Shown here piece by piece: positions 26,401-39,030 of a stretch of DNA of 64,000 nucleotides (position 1 is the first letter of the stretch; every line of letters starts with the position of its first letter). This DNA is from Brachypodius melanocephalos (lineage: Eukaryota; Chordata; Aves; Passeriformes; Pycnonotidae). The DNA lies in contig VZSR01000029.1 of assembly GCA_013398615.1 (NCBI GenBank), positions 372,001 to 436,000 on the forward strand. The letters run 5' to 3'. Below the pieces are notes generated by a model, which made no database searches, was not told the DNA's origin, and saw only the letters and a program-made list of their open reading frames with translations. A program made the position numbers and the translations under genes.

Positions 26401-28225
26401 TCCGTGCATCGTTCACTGTCTGCGATGGTGTCTGGGGTGACCTTTAGTCCACAGGGCAAATACTTGTACTGGAGAGGGGTTCTGGTTACCTGTCCAGGTG
26501 CAGAGGAGTGCAGGGTGACACCTTCACTGGGCAGCTGCAGGGGACGCTCAGAATAGCTGCATTTCATCCTCCCTGCTCTAAGGAGCTGCAGTTGCATGGC
26601 TTTAATGCCGGGAGCTAACTATAAATACAGATTTATCAGGGGTTTCTTGGTTGGGTGGCATGGATGTGGACAGATGTATATGTGTGCACAGCCACAGACA
26701 GGTTAAATATTTAGTTGCTCAGCTACTAATATAAAATCATTTCACAAAATCTTTTCCTGCGTGGTCCAAGGTTTCCTCTGAAAGGGAGGTGGGGTCAGGA
26801 GAGGTTAATGAATACTGATGTAATCCTACCGATATAAATTGTGTTTGCCTGGATTTACTTCAGCAAAACAGATGTTAGGGTGTAGTGATGACTGTAACTC
26901 CTTTATGTTTTTTATGAATGGGCTTGTACAGGTCATCCAAATCCCTTGGTATTGTTTCTCCCTTACGGCTGGATACATGGAATATCTCAGGCAAAAGAAC
27001 AATGAAGAGCAGACACGGCACAGACAGTATCAAATGGTCTTTTATATGCACAACTCTTCCTGTGTGTAGCACAGAGCAGCCTGACTAACTCACCCAAACA
27101 CAGATGGACAAAGAATATAGAACTTGTGTTTTTCTAATCCCCCTTTCTTCAGCTTCCTGCCTGACTTTGGCATTAGAAAGGAGGCAGGGCTGATCTTCTG
27201 TGCATGTATTTTTAGGTAGGTTAAACCTGCATAATAAACCGTAACTTCTTTTTTCCCTATTGAGAATGCGTAAGGAAATGAAGATCAGAAATAGTGGTTG
27301 AAAAATACATGTTTCAGGAGCTGAAAAGAGACTGTCAGCTCAGAATAATCACTTAGGCTTTTGTGTTTACCAGACTTTTAAAAATTATTACTATTGTCAG
27401 GTGAGATGTCTGGGGGTGAGTAGAAGCATTCAAGAAGGTAACCACATGGAAGAGGATGATGCATTCCCTTTACTTGAAATAAAGGGAACATTGGAGTAGA
27501 GAAAATGTGGTGAAAAGTATGGGTGAGATTGTGAATGTTTTGATTGTACAGCCAGGCTGGAAAAGAGAACTATTTAGGATTACATGGAAATGCAATTGTG
27601 TGTTCTGTTTGGTCTGAAATGAACCATTTTGCTCCTGGTAGGAAAAGCATGTTATTTTAATATATTTCATGTGTATTTAATGTACATTTTCAGCTTTCTC
27701 TTGGATGTTAAGGCAGCCTGGCTGGGTATAAAGCACCTGAACCTCCCTGGCTGCATTAGGCTGACTTCTTCTGTAGCAGGATGGGTCCAGTGGGTTGAGG
27801 GCTATGTGATTTTCTGGGATTGTTTCCATGGACTTCATCCAGCGTCCATAGCCTTCTCCTATGGCATCTTTTTCAGCCCTGCAGTTGATTGCTGAGCCTC
27901 AACTTAGGGGCCAGTGAGCAACAGGGACCAACATCCCTGCTACACCTCTCCTCCATTGTTTTTATCCTCCACCCTTACTCCCAGGTACATTTTTCAATTG
28001 CAATTTCAGGGGTCAGCTTTGAGAGGAGCAATAGATCATTCCTGGCTGGCGGAAAACACTTTTTTCTTGGATATGGTTTCTTTTCTCCTCTCTCCCCGCC
28101 AAGCCCAATGTTAATTATAAGAGGGGCCAAGGCAAATCTGCGGGGAGCCGGGGCAGAGCTGACTGGCACTTTCACTCAGCACATTCCCCCTTTCCTCACG
28201 GTCTCTGCTCCTGTCTGTCAGGCCT

Positions 28226-28760
28226 GCTGACGACTGCTGGGTAGGAGGGCAGTAATCTGAGCTGCCTGCGCGGAGCGAACCTCCTGCTTTTTACGGCGGG
28301 GTTAGTGCCGAGGTGCCTCTCCGCACAGCACCTGTATCTCAGCTCGTTATCGCCGTGCGCCGCGGCTCCGCTCTCCGGGGCCGTGCTACCATTCCCCGCC
28401 CGCAGCACCGCGCTCCGCTCGGGCAGGCTGCCTCCGGAGCGAGGATGGGAATACCTGAGCCTGCCTCTGGGCGCTCCAAAGGTAAGCGGCCTCTCGCCAG
28501 CCACGGCAGAGCCGGCCAGGCGCGCCTTGGTGCCGGGGACGGCAGCTGGACCGCGCCGCGGGGCTGGGGAGAACAGAGGACGGGAGTCTGAAAGGGTCTC
28601 TCTGTCCTAAACGTCACGAGCGTCGTAAACTTCAGAGCAAATGAGTGTTCATGCAGTGCCGCGGGGCATTCTTCGGCTGCTGCTTTAGGCGAGCTCGCAG
28701 CAAACGGGGAGCCGGTGCTGCGCTGCCGCTCGGGGTCTGTCACTGGGAGGCTGTTGGGCA
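28226..28760. promoter_or_regulatory. CpG island, candidate internal promoter
   Basis: By hand count, about 40 CpGs occur between 28261 and 28640, near the number expected from base composition and far above the rest of the intron. GC content is about 65%. There is no TATA box, as usual for CpG-island promoters. It lies 8.3 kb downstream of the PDZ exon and contains a first-exon-like segment with a strong + strand donor at 28482. This supports promoter activity in the same direction as SHROOM3. Transcription has not been shown here. Confidence 0.7.
28300..28481 (+). other. Candidate alternative first exon of SHROOM3
   Basis: A + strand segment in the CpG island ends CCAAAG followed by GTAAGC at 28482, a near-consensus donor. 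An ATG at 28445 has a favourable context (A at -3, G at +4) and reads MGIPEPASGRSK before the splice, leaving the exon in phase 1. The exon after the PDZ exon must accept phase 2, so this ATG would not join it in frame. Either the exon is non-coding and translation starts further downstream, giving a PDZ-less Shroom, or the small frame acts as an upstream ORF, or it splices to something else. The 5' end is a guess, since no start site can be read from sequence. Confidence 0.45.
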
Positions 28761-31700
28761 ATCTAAGCAAGTCTTCAGACTTCAGGCTAGAAAAGTGCCA
28801 GAAGCTCACAGGAAAGGTGAACTTGGGAGAGCCTCTAGAGCTGTGCAGCATGTTTAGGGCCACCCCCATCCTCGGTGTCCAAGGGTAATATTAATGCCAT
28901 GCACTTGGGTTGCTGAGTCTTTGCGAGGAGGGGACCTGACTCGTGTCCACATCATGATTTGTAGGATGCAGTTTGCAGTTTTAAAGTCTGGAAGAATCCA
29001 TGCTCAAGTTCGTGGCACTCCTTTTGGCCTTCACCTTTTATAAGTTGGGAGCCATTTAAAATGGGTGTCAAACCAGGCCAACACTTTACATCACTGTTCA
29101 ACAGAGATGCACCAGCCCCACAATCTGGGATATATTCTAGTTTGATCAATATGGCAACATTGCAGGGAGCAGAGAGAGGCTGTGAAAGAGGCTGGTTCAT
29201 GAGAGATGGCGATTAGTACAGCTTCAGTGCTGGCAATCACTGTAGCTCCAGTTGGGCCTGCACAAATTTGCATTCCATGAAGACCTGTTGTATATTGTAC
29301 ACACACCTATACACCCTTCTACATTGGTCATGAATCATAAAACTAAGTTCATTGAACTTTGATTTTGATTATTTTCTGACACATGAACTCCTTTGGTAAA
29401 CCCATTAACTAATCTTTAAACTCATTAGCTGCTTCATTGCTATTTGGATATTTTTAATTTGAAATTTGTTTGGGGTTGTTCTATCTTTGACTATGGGCCA
29501 AAGCTTTAGCTGTGCACTTCAAGGGAAATTGTAAATGGTTTTTCTTCTAAACTATGGTGATCCAGTGTGCTTAGTGAAAGTTGGCCGTGCGTGTCAAAGC
29601 AAGATGTAGGGGTTCTAGTGGAGTGCTGCTGGGGCAAAACTGGTGGGCATGGGAGTATCCCTAAAGATTTCTGAGGCAGCAGAGCTGACAAGGATCCAGA
29701 GCATGAAAGAAGAGGTGGTTTTACAGCACAGACCCCATCACCCTGCCACCTGGCCTGATGCCCGCAAGAGTGAGCAATGAGAGGACCCTCCCACTTGAAC
29801 TTTGAAGAGATGCCAGAGTTAAAGAGATTTGGTGGTCATCCCCTTCAAGCAAATTGAAAAAATTCATCTCAGGCTGATGCTACCATTTTTTTTCTGCACT
29901 TTGTATTGTGTTAAAGAGAAGTCTTTTGGATGCCTTGAAAGGGCTCGAGGCAATACCTCATAGAAACCCAAGTGGCTGAAGAATTACCAGATATTAGCAT
30001 TTACCTCAGTTGCCAAAGCTTGGACGTTTCTTTCTGCCTTTCATAAATTACAGCCTGCAGAGACCATTTAGTAATAAATCGTAGCAACTTGGCTGTTAGA
30101 GGGCAACCCATGTACAGAGGCACTTCAGGTCCATGCCAGCATCTCCTTTGTTCAATAAAAGTAACAGCAGGAATTTGATTAAAGACTGATAGAAAAGACA
30201 GGGAGGGAGAAACACAGGAAAGATTAAAGAAAGAAAGAGCCACCTGGAAACTTCATTCCTCCTTTATTTCTAACTTAAGCTCGTAAATACCAAATCTAAA
30301 CCATTGTGTGTGTGAGAGGGAGGGAAAATTTCCTGCATGCTTGCACAGAAAAGACTGCACATGCAGCCACCCAAACGACTTTTAGCAAAAGTCAGATTGT
30401 TTCCTCCAACTTAAGGCTTGCTCCATGTCTGCATTGGAAATAAAAGAAACTAGAAAATATCCCTCCGCTGCTTTGGGAGGATGGCATTTAGGAGGGTCAG
30501 GCGAGTCCTATCCTTGAAGGAGAGTGGCGCTGGATTTGGGCTGAGCCTGCCTGGGAGCAGGGAGCACATTTCCCAGGCTGCCTCGGAGCAGCCCTGCAGC
30601 TCAGCACAATGCGATGGCCAGCTGCACACGGCCAGCCCACAGCATCTGCCTCTTTGTCTCCATCATCCTTGCTGTTACACCCCTCAGAAAAAGGAAAACC
30701 CGGTGACTCCAGCAGCCAAATGCAAATTAGCCCCAAAGAGCCCCGTTCTGTGAGATCAGCAAGCGACAGGCAAATCGCATTCAAATTCCTCACCGCAGAG
30801 CCAGCCCGGCTGTTGTTTGGGTGTAGGAGACCAGAACGCTACCATTAAGTGTCCAACGGGACTGAGGGTGGATTTTCCTTAGCCTGGCTGTGCCCTGGGA
30901 GCTGGGAGAGCTTTGCTGGGAGTCAGAGGCACGCTTTGGTTCCCAGGCAGGATTTGCAGGGATGGGGAGTTAAACCTTCAACAAGGTTTTGCATACTTTG
31001 GGGGCTCTTGCAGGTAATCTTGCCCTACTCCACCCTAGATGGAGCAGCGAGGCAGAATCCTGTACCTGAAGTCTTTGGCTGCTGCATTTGGTGTCCCTTT
31101 TCTATACACCTGGACATCTCTGCTGCTTAAATCATGCTTTCCCCCACCTCCAGCTTCCCTTAGCCCATCTTTACGTTGGTTTCTGTCTGCTCGCTTTCTC
31201 TCACTCTTTTCAGTTGTTGGTAACACCTGTTGTATAAGGAATCCTTTTTGGCCGTGGCCTGGGCTCTGAAGTGTGTTCTCCTCAAGTGTTTAGGATGCAG
31301 TGATGTCTTTGCAGCAAAGAGGATGTCTCTGCCTGTGTCCAGCCTTCCCCACTTCCAGCCCTTATCCTGAAGGCTGCTGCCTCCTCCATCTAGGGAGCAG
31401 GAAGATGCACAGCCCTGATCCCAGCCTGGATCAGGCCCTTCGGAGCTGTTTTCTCACTCCCAAACAGACCACTACAAGGACGCAGAAACAGACAATGTCT
31501 AGGACCGAGCCTCCGGTTAGCAGACCACATTCTCCCAGTCAGTGAAACTGTCAGAAGAGAAAGTACCGAAATCCTGTACCCCGACAGGATTTGTCGTCCC
31601 GCCGCTCCTCACATCGCGGCCCCGCCGCTCGGCGCGGGCAGCTCGGGGAGAGGAGAGGGCGGCGCGGTGTCCTGGGGTGGGGACCGGCCGCCCTGCGCCG

Positions 31701-34700
31701 GGGCCACGTCCCGGCGGAATGCGGGGAATGCGAATGGCATGCTTGAGTGGACAGCTTCAGAGCCGGGCGCAGGGATGGCTCTCTTGCCATCTGTTGTGAG
31801 CCCCGCGGGCCCATGGCAACAGCGGCTCAGGAATGGGGCTGCTGCTTTTTTTTTTCGTAAAGAAATCCTTCCCGGCCCTCTTCCCTGCTCCCGCGTGTGC
31901 ACACTCATGAATTAGCGGGAACGGGGTTGGGATTCCTGCTCCAGAACGATGCGTGCTGAAGGAGAAAGGGCCTTTTAAAGCTCAGCTTTGGTTTGGGGAG
32001 GCGTTTTCCTTACTGCGCTGGGACATGAGCCCATGTGTGTAATTTATTGTTAATTGCCAAAATCTTGTTCTATTCAAATCAAGTGTGAACCTGTATTTGC
32101 CATGAGGTCAGTAAAGTCTCCGGTGGATGTGCAGCCACTTGATTGTCCTCAATGAAAGAGAGATAACTTCTGCCTTATTATTACAAATACCAAGGTTATA
32201 ACTGATGTAAATAATCCCAGTGTACTGATTTGTTGTGCCCTTCGTTTGCTTCCGGCCCCGCAGCTCTTCTATTGTGGCTGAGGTGTTTTGCTGCATCATG
32301 AAGTGGTGGGACTGGTTTCTCTGAGGTTACAGGCAGCTCAGCATCACTGGTGGTACTGAGAGATGCCAACTTTTGTTCCAGAGAAGATTTTTCCACATAG
32401 GAACTCTGTCTCCTGTTCACCAGTGTGAGGCGGAGTGCCATGGGGAAGGGTTAGTGCTGAAAGAGCCTTTATCCTGTCAGCAGGGGCAGGAATAGATTGT
32501 CAGTCTGTCTGAATGGTTTTACTCCTTCCTTTCCCCTGGAAATTCCCTTCTGAAATGCAGATTTCTCTTCTCCCCACACCTCCACCTTTTTTTTCCTGCT
32601 GTCAAGAAACTGAGGCCTCATTCCTGCAAATTGCTCAACCTCTTGCTGTGACTCAGCAAAGTGGATTGTTTTTAAGTGTTTTAATTCCCTTAAGATGAGT
32701 ACTTGTAAGTTGTAAATTTACATGAGCGTTTCAAGAGGTTTGACGTGAGACATTCAGAAGCTGGGGGTATTTAACTTTCTCAAACAGTATATTGGTTTCT
32801 TTAGTATTCTTCTAGTATTTTATTTCTATGCCTAACAGCATGCAATAAATACCGAAATTTGCAGAGAAGCCCCCATGGACAAGAGAGAATCGCAGAACTG
32901 GCAGTTTCATGCCCTTTGCAAAGAGATGTCATGAAGAGGAGAGGGGAGGAAACCCAGTAGTTCTTCCCCCAATGTTCAGGGCTGTGTTTGAAGCTGGGCA
33001 CACAGCTAAAGTGGCTTGATCACAGAGAGCAGGGTACAATTTCAGTGAAAGCTGATATGTAGAGGGAGGAGGGATAAAACTCTCCCTATTACAGGTATTT
33101 ATTATCACTTGACAGCTGTCAGTTTGCAGTAGGGGATTTGCCTTCCTGTCAGCTCTTTGAGAACCAGGCATATTTGCCTAAGGTTGTAGGGAAGGATAGA
33201 AATCCTGCTTTCAAGCATGGGTATCATTTAACGGTGATAAGAAGGCAGGTAAAGCATTTCTTCTGAAAGACGGCTGTGGAGAACAGGGGAGTAAAGTCTT
33301 TCTGGCCCTACCCAGATGGGAAAAAACAAGTCATTAAAATCTGATACCTACCTGCTTTTAATGAGAGAAATGTTGTTCGAAGAAATAATCTTAGTCCTAT
33401 CACCACCGAACTATTTTCAGGAGCCATTAGCCTTTCACCTCCTCATATGTTTTATCTCTTACTTTTGATCTCATTCAGGGAAAACGGCAGTGCTGCTGCA
33501 ACCAGAGATTTGGGCTTTAATCAGGAGCTTACTCATTCGTAGCCATGCTCTTTGCGGCTCTCCTTCCCGGTAAATGACCCCCAAAAAACCATGGGGAGTG
33601 GGGTGGGGAAAACAGCAATTAAAATCAAGCACTTGATGTCTTTAGTCATGTTTAGTTCTTCACCGAGCCAGTATGGGTATTCTTATGGGTTCTGCAATGC
33701 TCCCTTCCTCTTTAGCCTCTTCTTCCTCTCCAGGAACTCTTGCACAGCTGCTGGGGACAGGGGACTGTGAGCTGCCAGCCTGAACTACAGGCATAAGGCA
33801 GTTGGTTTTTTGGCTGGCAAGAGCAAAGAGCAAGAGCCAGCTGTGGAGGGATGTTCTGAGCTGCAGTGAGCAGTGACGAACTCTGGCTCAATTTAACTGT
33901 ACCTCAGCATCACGTTGTATCTTTGTTGTATTCTCTATTTGAAAGCTGCTGTAATGTAGAATAAGATCCTTGATCCAGCCACGGATGCTCCCACAATCCC
34001 CCAGCTGGAAGGGAAAGAAGCCAAATTGGTTGTTTTGGTTTTGGACACTGGGATCAGCAAAGGAAGGCTGTAATGACTGAGGGCTGTTAAGGTTCGATCT
34101 CATTCTTTCTCTTCCATGTTTATCACAAGTTTTGTTCTTTGCACCATTCGGAATAACATTTTAAAACAAAACCAGGAACGCAGGCTTGAGTCTGCTGAGA
34201 CAGTCTGTGTCTTCTGGTTCATCCTGCCCAGGAGCCCACTTCTCCCTATAAAATGTTGCTGCTGTTGTTGCTGTTTCTGCACTGCAACACCTCTCCAGAA
34301 CCATCAGTGTTCTTCAGTATTTTCTGCCTCAGCTCCAACATGCTGCATTGGATGGTCTTTGATGCTGATTTTTTTCCTTGCATCTGTTTAATTCAGACTG
34401 GGATCCATTTTAATGCCAACCTAGTTTTATTTCAAAAGCTATCCATCATCAGTATGTGAGGATAAACAGAAATGAGTGAAAGAAGAATGTAAATTATAAA
34501 TGAGTTATAATACATACACATTTATTTTGGTGCTACTTGTCCATATTTATTTCTTCTCTTTATCTATGGATATCAAAAGCACCAAAAAATGCCAGGAATG
34601 CCACATCCCATTGAAGTTCTCCTGACATTCAGAGCAATCCACGGCAACAGCTGTACTGCCTATTTATCCTGAAGCAGAAAATTGTACATGGCCCAGGACA

Positions 34701-37700
34701 ATGCCCGACGTCACCGACCGACACGGGGGCCACGTCTCTGTCACGGTGGGAACCATCCCTGCGCTCCCCTGGGCTGCTTGTGTGCACAAGAATCATGCTT
34801 ATCATATTGCTGTAACACAGCACTTTGCATCTAATTTAAGCAATACTGGGGCTTTTGTTTGTCTCACGAGGTCTAACCCGGAGACAAAAGCCATGGTCCA
34901 GCCTGAAGGTTATGAGACGTTACCAGACATTCATGTTCACACATACACGCTCGGTCAGAGGAATTTATGGCCATTACCATGTTCTCTAATGAGTACAAAA
35001 TGAGACCATTACATATTCACATAATTAGTTTGACAGATTTTCATTTAAATATAAAAAGACTTCTAGTCTTTAGGGAACAAAAGGAAGGGTTTGTTTCCAG
35101 GGCAGTTTTTGATTCGGCTTTGCTGGAGTAGGAGGTTGGGAGTGACAACTGAGGGGAGACAATTTAGTGTGAATAATTCTCAGCTTTTGATTTCATGTTG
35201 CCATTTCTTTGCTGCTTTTCCAGTTCCCCTGGAGCATCTCGAGGAGAGTTGTGTGATGGGGCCTTTCAAGTGCAGCCAGGAAAGCCCAAGTGTCATTTTT
35301 TGTTCTTGGATATTTGGGCATCAGAGAAAAAGATGTGTTTTGGTTTTTTTAAATTAATTTAGTTAAAGTAATTTCTCTTTGGAAAGGTTAGCAACAGGTC
35401 ACCAGCTTGCTCTGTACCTTTTCTCGTGCCTTTTTCACACCTCTTTTACCTGTGCTCACTTGTCCTTTAGGTTATTTATCTTTTTGTATTTCAAATGCTC
35501 TGTTGGCATCACTTCAGCTGTGGTTTTCCTGAATTTGTTGGGATATGCAGCTTCTTCAGGCATTCATAGAGGAGCACTTGCTTGATTTCATGTCTGGGTT
35601 TTAGAGGCCACATCTCGGCCTGGTCATCTCAGCACGATGAGCACTGAACATTACACATTCCAAGCAAGAATTCTTAAAAGTCAACACGAAGTGTCCTCCA
35701 AAGACCCATGCGTGTACCCAGTGTATCCAAACCAAAACTCCTTGGATTGTGGTAGATTTGGATTGCTTTAGGCTTGGGCTATACAGTAGTAAAACTGAGT
35801 AGTGCTCTCAAACCATGTAAGGTTCCTGTGGTTCATAGCGTGCGTCTGTGGGGCCACTCACCTTTGTGTAACCAGCCCACGTCCTTATCAGAGCTGAAAA
35901 CGTTTGTTCCTACACAGGGGTTACATGCTGGGAGCCAGGACTAAGTGCACAGCTACTTTATTTACACATCTAAGTGCCTCTTGGATGATGCTGGTAAATT
36001 CCAGGATGCTTGAGGTTCCCTGTGACATTTCAAAAAACAGCTTTAGTGTGAGAAGATCTTGAGCAAAATCCACACGGGCTTGGCTGGGACACTTCCCAGC
36101 CCTGCCTTTAAGTGGGTAAAGCTCGGGGCCCACTTGTCCTTTGCTTTACTATGAATGTCCCATCCCAGGATGTGCTTGCCGTACATTGTGCCCAGCTGAG
36201 AGCTTGAAAAATTTTATTCACCGGTCACGTGTAACCGCAGCGTGGAAATAGAGCTGTGAACTCAGAGAGAGCACAAGGCATTTTGCCACTTCCACATGCT
36301 GAATCCTCAGAAGGGCCTTATATTTGTCACCAGAGAAACCTCCCTGGCTTGTTCTTCCTGGACACAGCTGGGTAAAAAGTGACCTTTTCCCTGACCAAGT
36401 GCAAATGTAGCACATTTGTGTTTCATTCAGGATCCAAGCACTTTTATTCTGTGTTTTCTAGCTCTGTCTACCTTGTCTGGCATAGACTTTTAAGAATGAT
36501 GTCATGAAAAGGAGTTTGGGCTTAAAGATGAATTACTGTTATTGGAATTTGAACTGCTCTTGTTTTTCAAGTTATCCTTATCAGAGAGGCCTTGTTTCTG
36601 GAAGGGGAACAGCGGTGGCTGCGTTCAGTAAAGCTGACAAAGCAGGAAACGATCACCAGCTCTTCACAAAATCCTAACTGAACATTTACTTAGAGCCGCA
36701 GTGAGAGAGACCCAGAGCCGTAAATCAACGTATTAAACCTTCAGACATGAGTTGTTGAAACCTCTCAGGCATTTCTTTTTTCCTGCTGCTCTTAAGAAGT
36801 CTTTTAAAGGCACAAGCTCATGATGTCATTAAGGACATGAGCAAGTGATGTTGCTCCAGGCCTGGAATCAAGGCACTGAGTGACCTCACCCCTCCAGAAA
36901 CGAATCCCAGCAACTTCAGCCCTGGGTATTTATTAGATATAAGCAGAAGCTGACCTGGGGTTCCAGTTTATCGGGCAGGAGAGGTGGTCGTGTCTGTGTA
37001 GAAAAGGTAGAATTCCCTGGATTGTTTTAAGGTCTGTGCTGCCTTTTATGGCAGGGTGTGAAGCTTTAGCCTAGCCTGAGTGAGTGGCTGAGGGGAAGCA
37101 TCTATCCTGATCCATCTACCCAGAGCCCAGCTATCATCTTTTCACAGTCCAGTTCTGCACGGTGGAGGACAAGAGGCATTTTGGTTTGTCTGCAATGGAG
37201 CCCTTCAATAAGCCCTGTGTACAGGGTTAGTATGTGGGAGTACCTCGTGCTCTGCAGAGACACAACAACCCTTCAGGGGAATGTTTAGGGGCAAAGAAAA
37301 ACACAAACTGTCAGCACTCAACATTTAAATTTGGAGGTAAGGCAGCTAGTATTATTCCTCACTGTTTAATCCCCGTGGAAGATTAAGGAAAGGATAATTA
37401 ACATCTGCTGTTAAAAAATCAACAGTATACTTCTTTCCTCATAGACAACATTAAACTAAAGGCCTGTAGTTACGTGTGTAAAGCCTGATTAGTAGGTGTG
37501 CAACTATTAGAGGGCCAGGATGCCCGGGTTTCATTTCTGCCTGTGCCACATACTCACTGCGGGATGAGAGGCAAGATGTTTACTGCTATGTATTTCCATT
37601 TCTCTGTCCAGGCAGTACGTGTGACAGCCCTTCCTAAAGCAAGGGATGTTGTGAGGCTTAATTGCCATGTGTGGTGCACTTCTCAAAATACACTGCACCA

Positions 37701-38814
37701 CTGAAGGTATGAAAAGGCAATTAAAAGGAAAATATAAGGTCTTTCTCTCTAATTTTCAGAGGAATGTCTTTGAACTTCTGGTTGCCGTAACCGCGGCCCA
37801 GATTTTGCTGCTAAGTAGATGGTGAGAACTGCTTCTTAGAAAAGAAAATATCGCCTTCCTCAGCTGCAGTCACCCAAGAATGAGCCTTTGGTAGCTAAAA
37901 AGAGGAACAGATTCTTCATCATTCTCCCTCCCATCCAATGCTTGGAAGATGGGGCTCTGCTCATAGGCCCAGAGTATTCCTTCGTGTTCCTGCTTCACCT
38001 CTGCCGCAGTGACTGAGTGGTTATTCTCTCTTTGCCGTGGGGCTGCCACCATGAGCGCTACAAATGTGGCTCATAATTTCAGTGCCTCTGAAAGTGTGGA
38101 TAATAGAGACCTCAGGTGCCTGTAGCTCACCCTAAATGTGAGAATATGTAGGACACTGGTCTGCTCTTGTCATCCCAGTAGGCCCTTGGCTGAAGGTTTT
38201 ACTGCTTAACTTGAGAGCTCTGCTGGAAATCACTTTTAATTCCAGTATTTTGCTGTCCCTGAGGATTCTGCAGCACTTCTGAGCGCAGCGCTCACAGGGT
38301 TCCCGAGGAATAAAGAACACATGACAAAGAACCATAAAGGAGGTACCATAAAGCAATTCTGCTGCAAAGAAGAACCCAGAGAAACTCAGCTTTGTGCCTT
38401 CCTTTATATCTTTCTTTGCAGTTGAAGATAAATCATAAGCCAAGGGGCTGGAGGCTCTTCTGCAGCTCCTGGTGTGTGGGAATGGGTGTGGGTGAGTGTG
38501 GACACATGTATTGCATCACAGTAAACCAAAAGGGAGCTGTGCTGGGACAAGACCAGGGAGGAACAGTGTGGAGTCGGGTTTTGCTCTGCAAACAGCCCAT
38601 TTATCTCTTGGGGTATTTTGTTCATGATGTAATTTACATACACAAGGCCAGCAAGTCATGAAAAGCAATGTGCAGTTCAGACAGCTCTGTTGATAAAAGT
38701 AGGGAAGCAAGAACCTCTTCCTCTCCCTGTGCTGTTTAGGAGGGCAGCAGGAAGTGCTGAACTGACCCTTGTGAGTGGTGGTGCAGCTTGAAGAGAACTG
38801 AACAGCCAGAGCCT
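28761..38814. other. Intronic stretch without genes
   Basis: Outside the CpG cluster at 31565-31760 nothing can be assigned. There is a CTG/TTG-rich bit at about 34254-34275 (on the - strand it reads as a short Gln run), too short to be a notable microsatellite. Confidence 0.65.
31565..31760. promoter_or_regulatory. Compact CpG cluster downstream of the main island
   Basis: Roughly 25 CpGs lie in about 180 bases, with GC-box-like runs such as GGGCGGCGCGG near 31658. It sits 3 kb after the larger CpG island. No consensus donor follows closely on the + strand. It could be a second promoter or an enhancer coupled to the island. It is too small for a standard CpG-island call by length. Confidence 0.5.
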
Positions 38815-39030
38815 GGGCATCAGGAAGAATTTCTTCACTGAAAGGATTGTCAAGCATTGAAACGGGCCACCCGGGGAAATGGTGGAGTCACCATTCCTGA
38901 AGTGAACTGTGTTCCACGCAGTTCCTGAAGCAACTGGATGTGCTGTGGATAAGCTGACAAGGGGGATGACCAGGCAAAGATTGGACTTGATGATCTTGGA
39001 GGATTTTTCCAACATAAATGATTCTATAAC
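38815..39030 (+). mobile_element. CR1 LINE 3'-end fragment (second subfamily)
   Basis: The block GGAAGAATTTCTTCACTGAA, then GTCAAGCATTG, a GTGGAGTCACCAT block, GGACTTGATGATCTTGGAGG, and a final TCCAACATAAATGATTCTAT matches the classic sauropsid CR1 3' region. The central part, around 38895-38985, is more diverged. The copy is sense to SHROOM3 and 5'-truncated. It differs in its tail from the fragment near 600, which suggests another CR1 subfamily. The left edge could extend some tens of bases. Confidence 0.88.

Larger units (their letters stand above)
19906..28225. other. Intronic stretch without genes
   Basis: This is ordinary intron with an AT-rich patch at about 22380-22490, a short hairpin at 22003 and a poly-T run at 23425. 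A mildly CpG-enriched patch lies at about 23690-23910. I found no Shroom exon or RNA gene. Confidence 0.7.

Noticed and set aside
34080..34105. tRNA B-box-like GGTTCGATCTC
   Set aside because: No A-box at the right distance and no cloverleaf can be drawn. A similar GGTTCGATGCT near 17319 also lacks tRNA structure.
34250..34280. Gln-coding repeat (CTG/TTG on the + strand)
   Set aside because: Only about seven or eight mixed triplets and no coding context. It is an ordinary short triplet patch.
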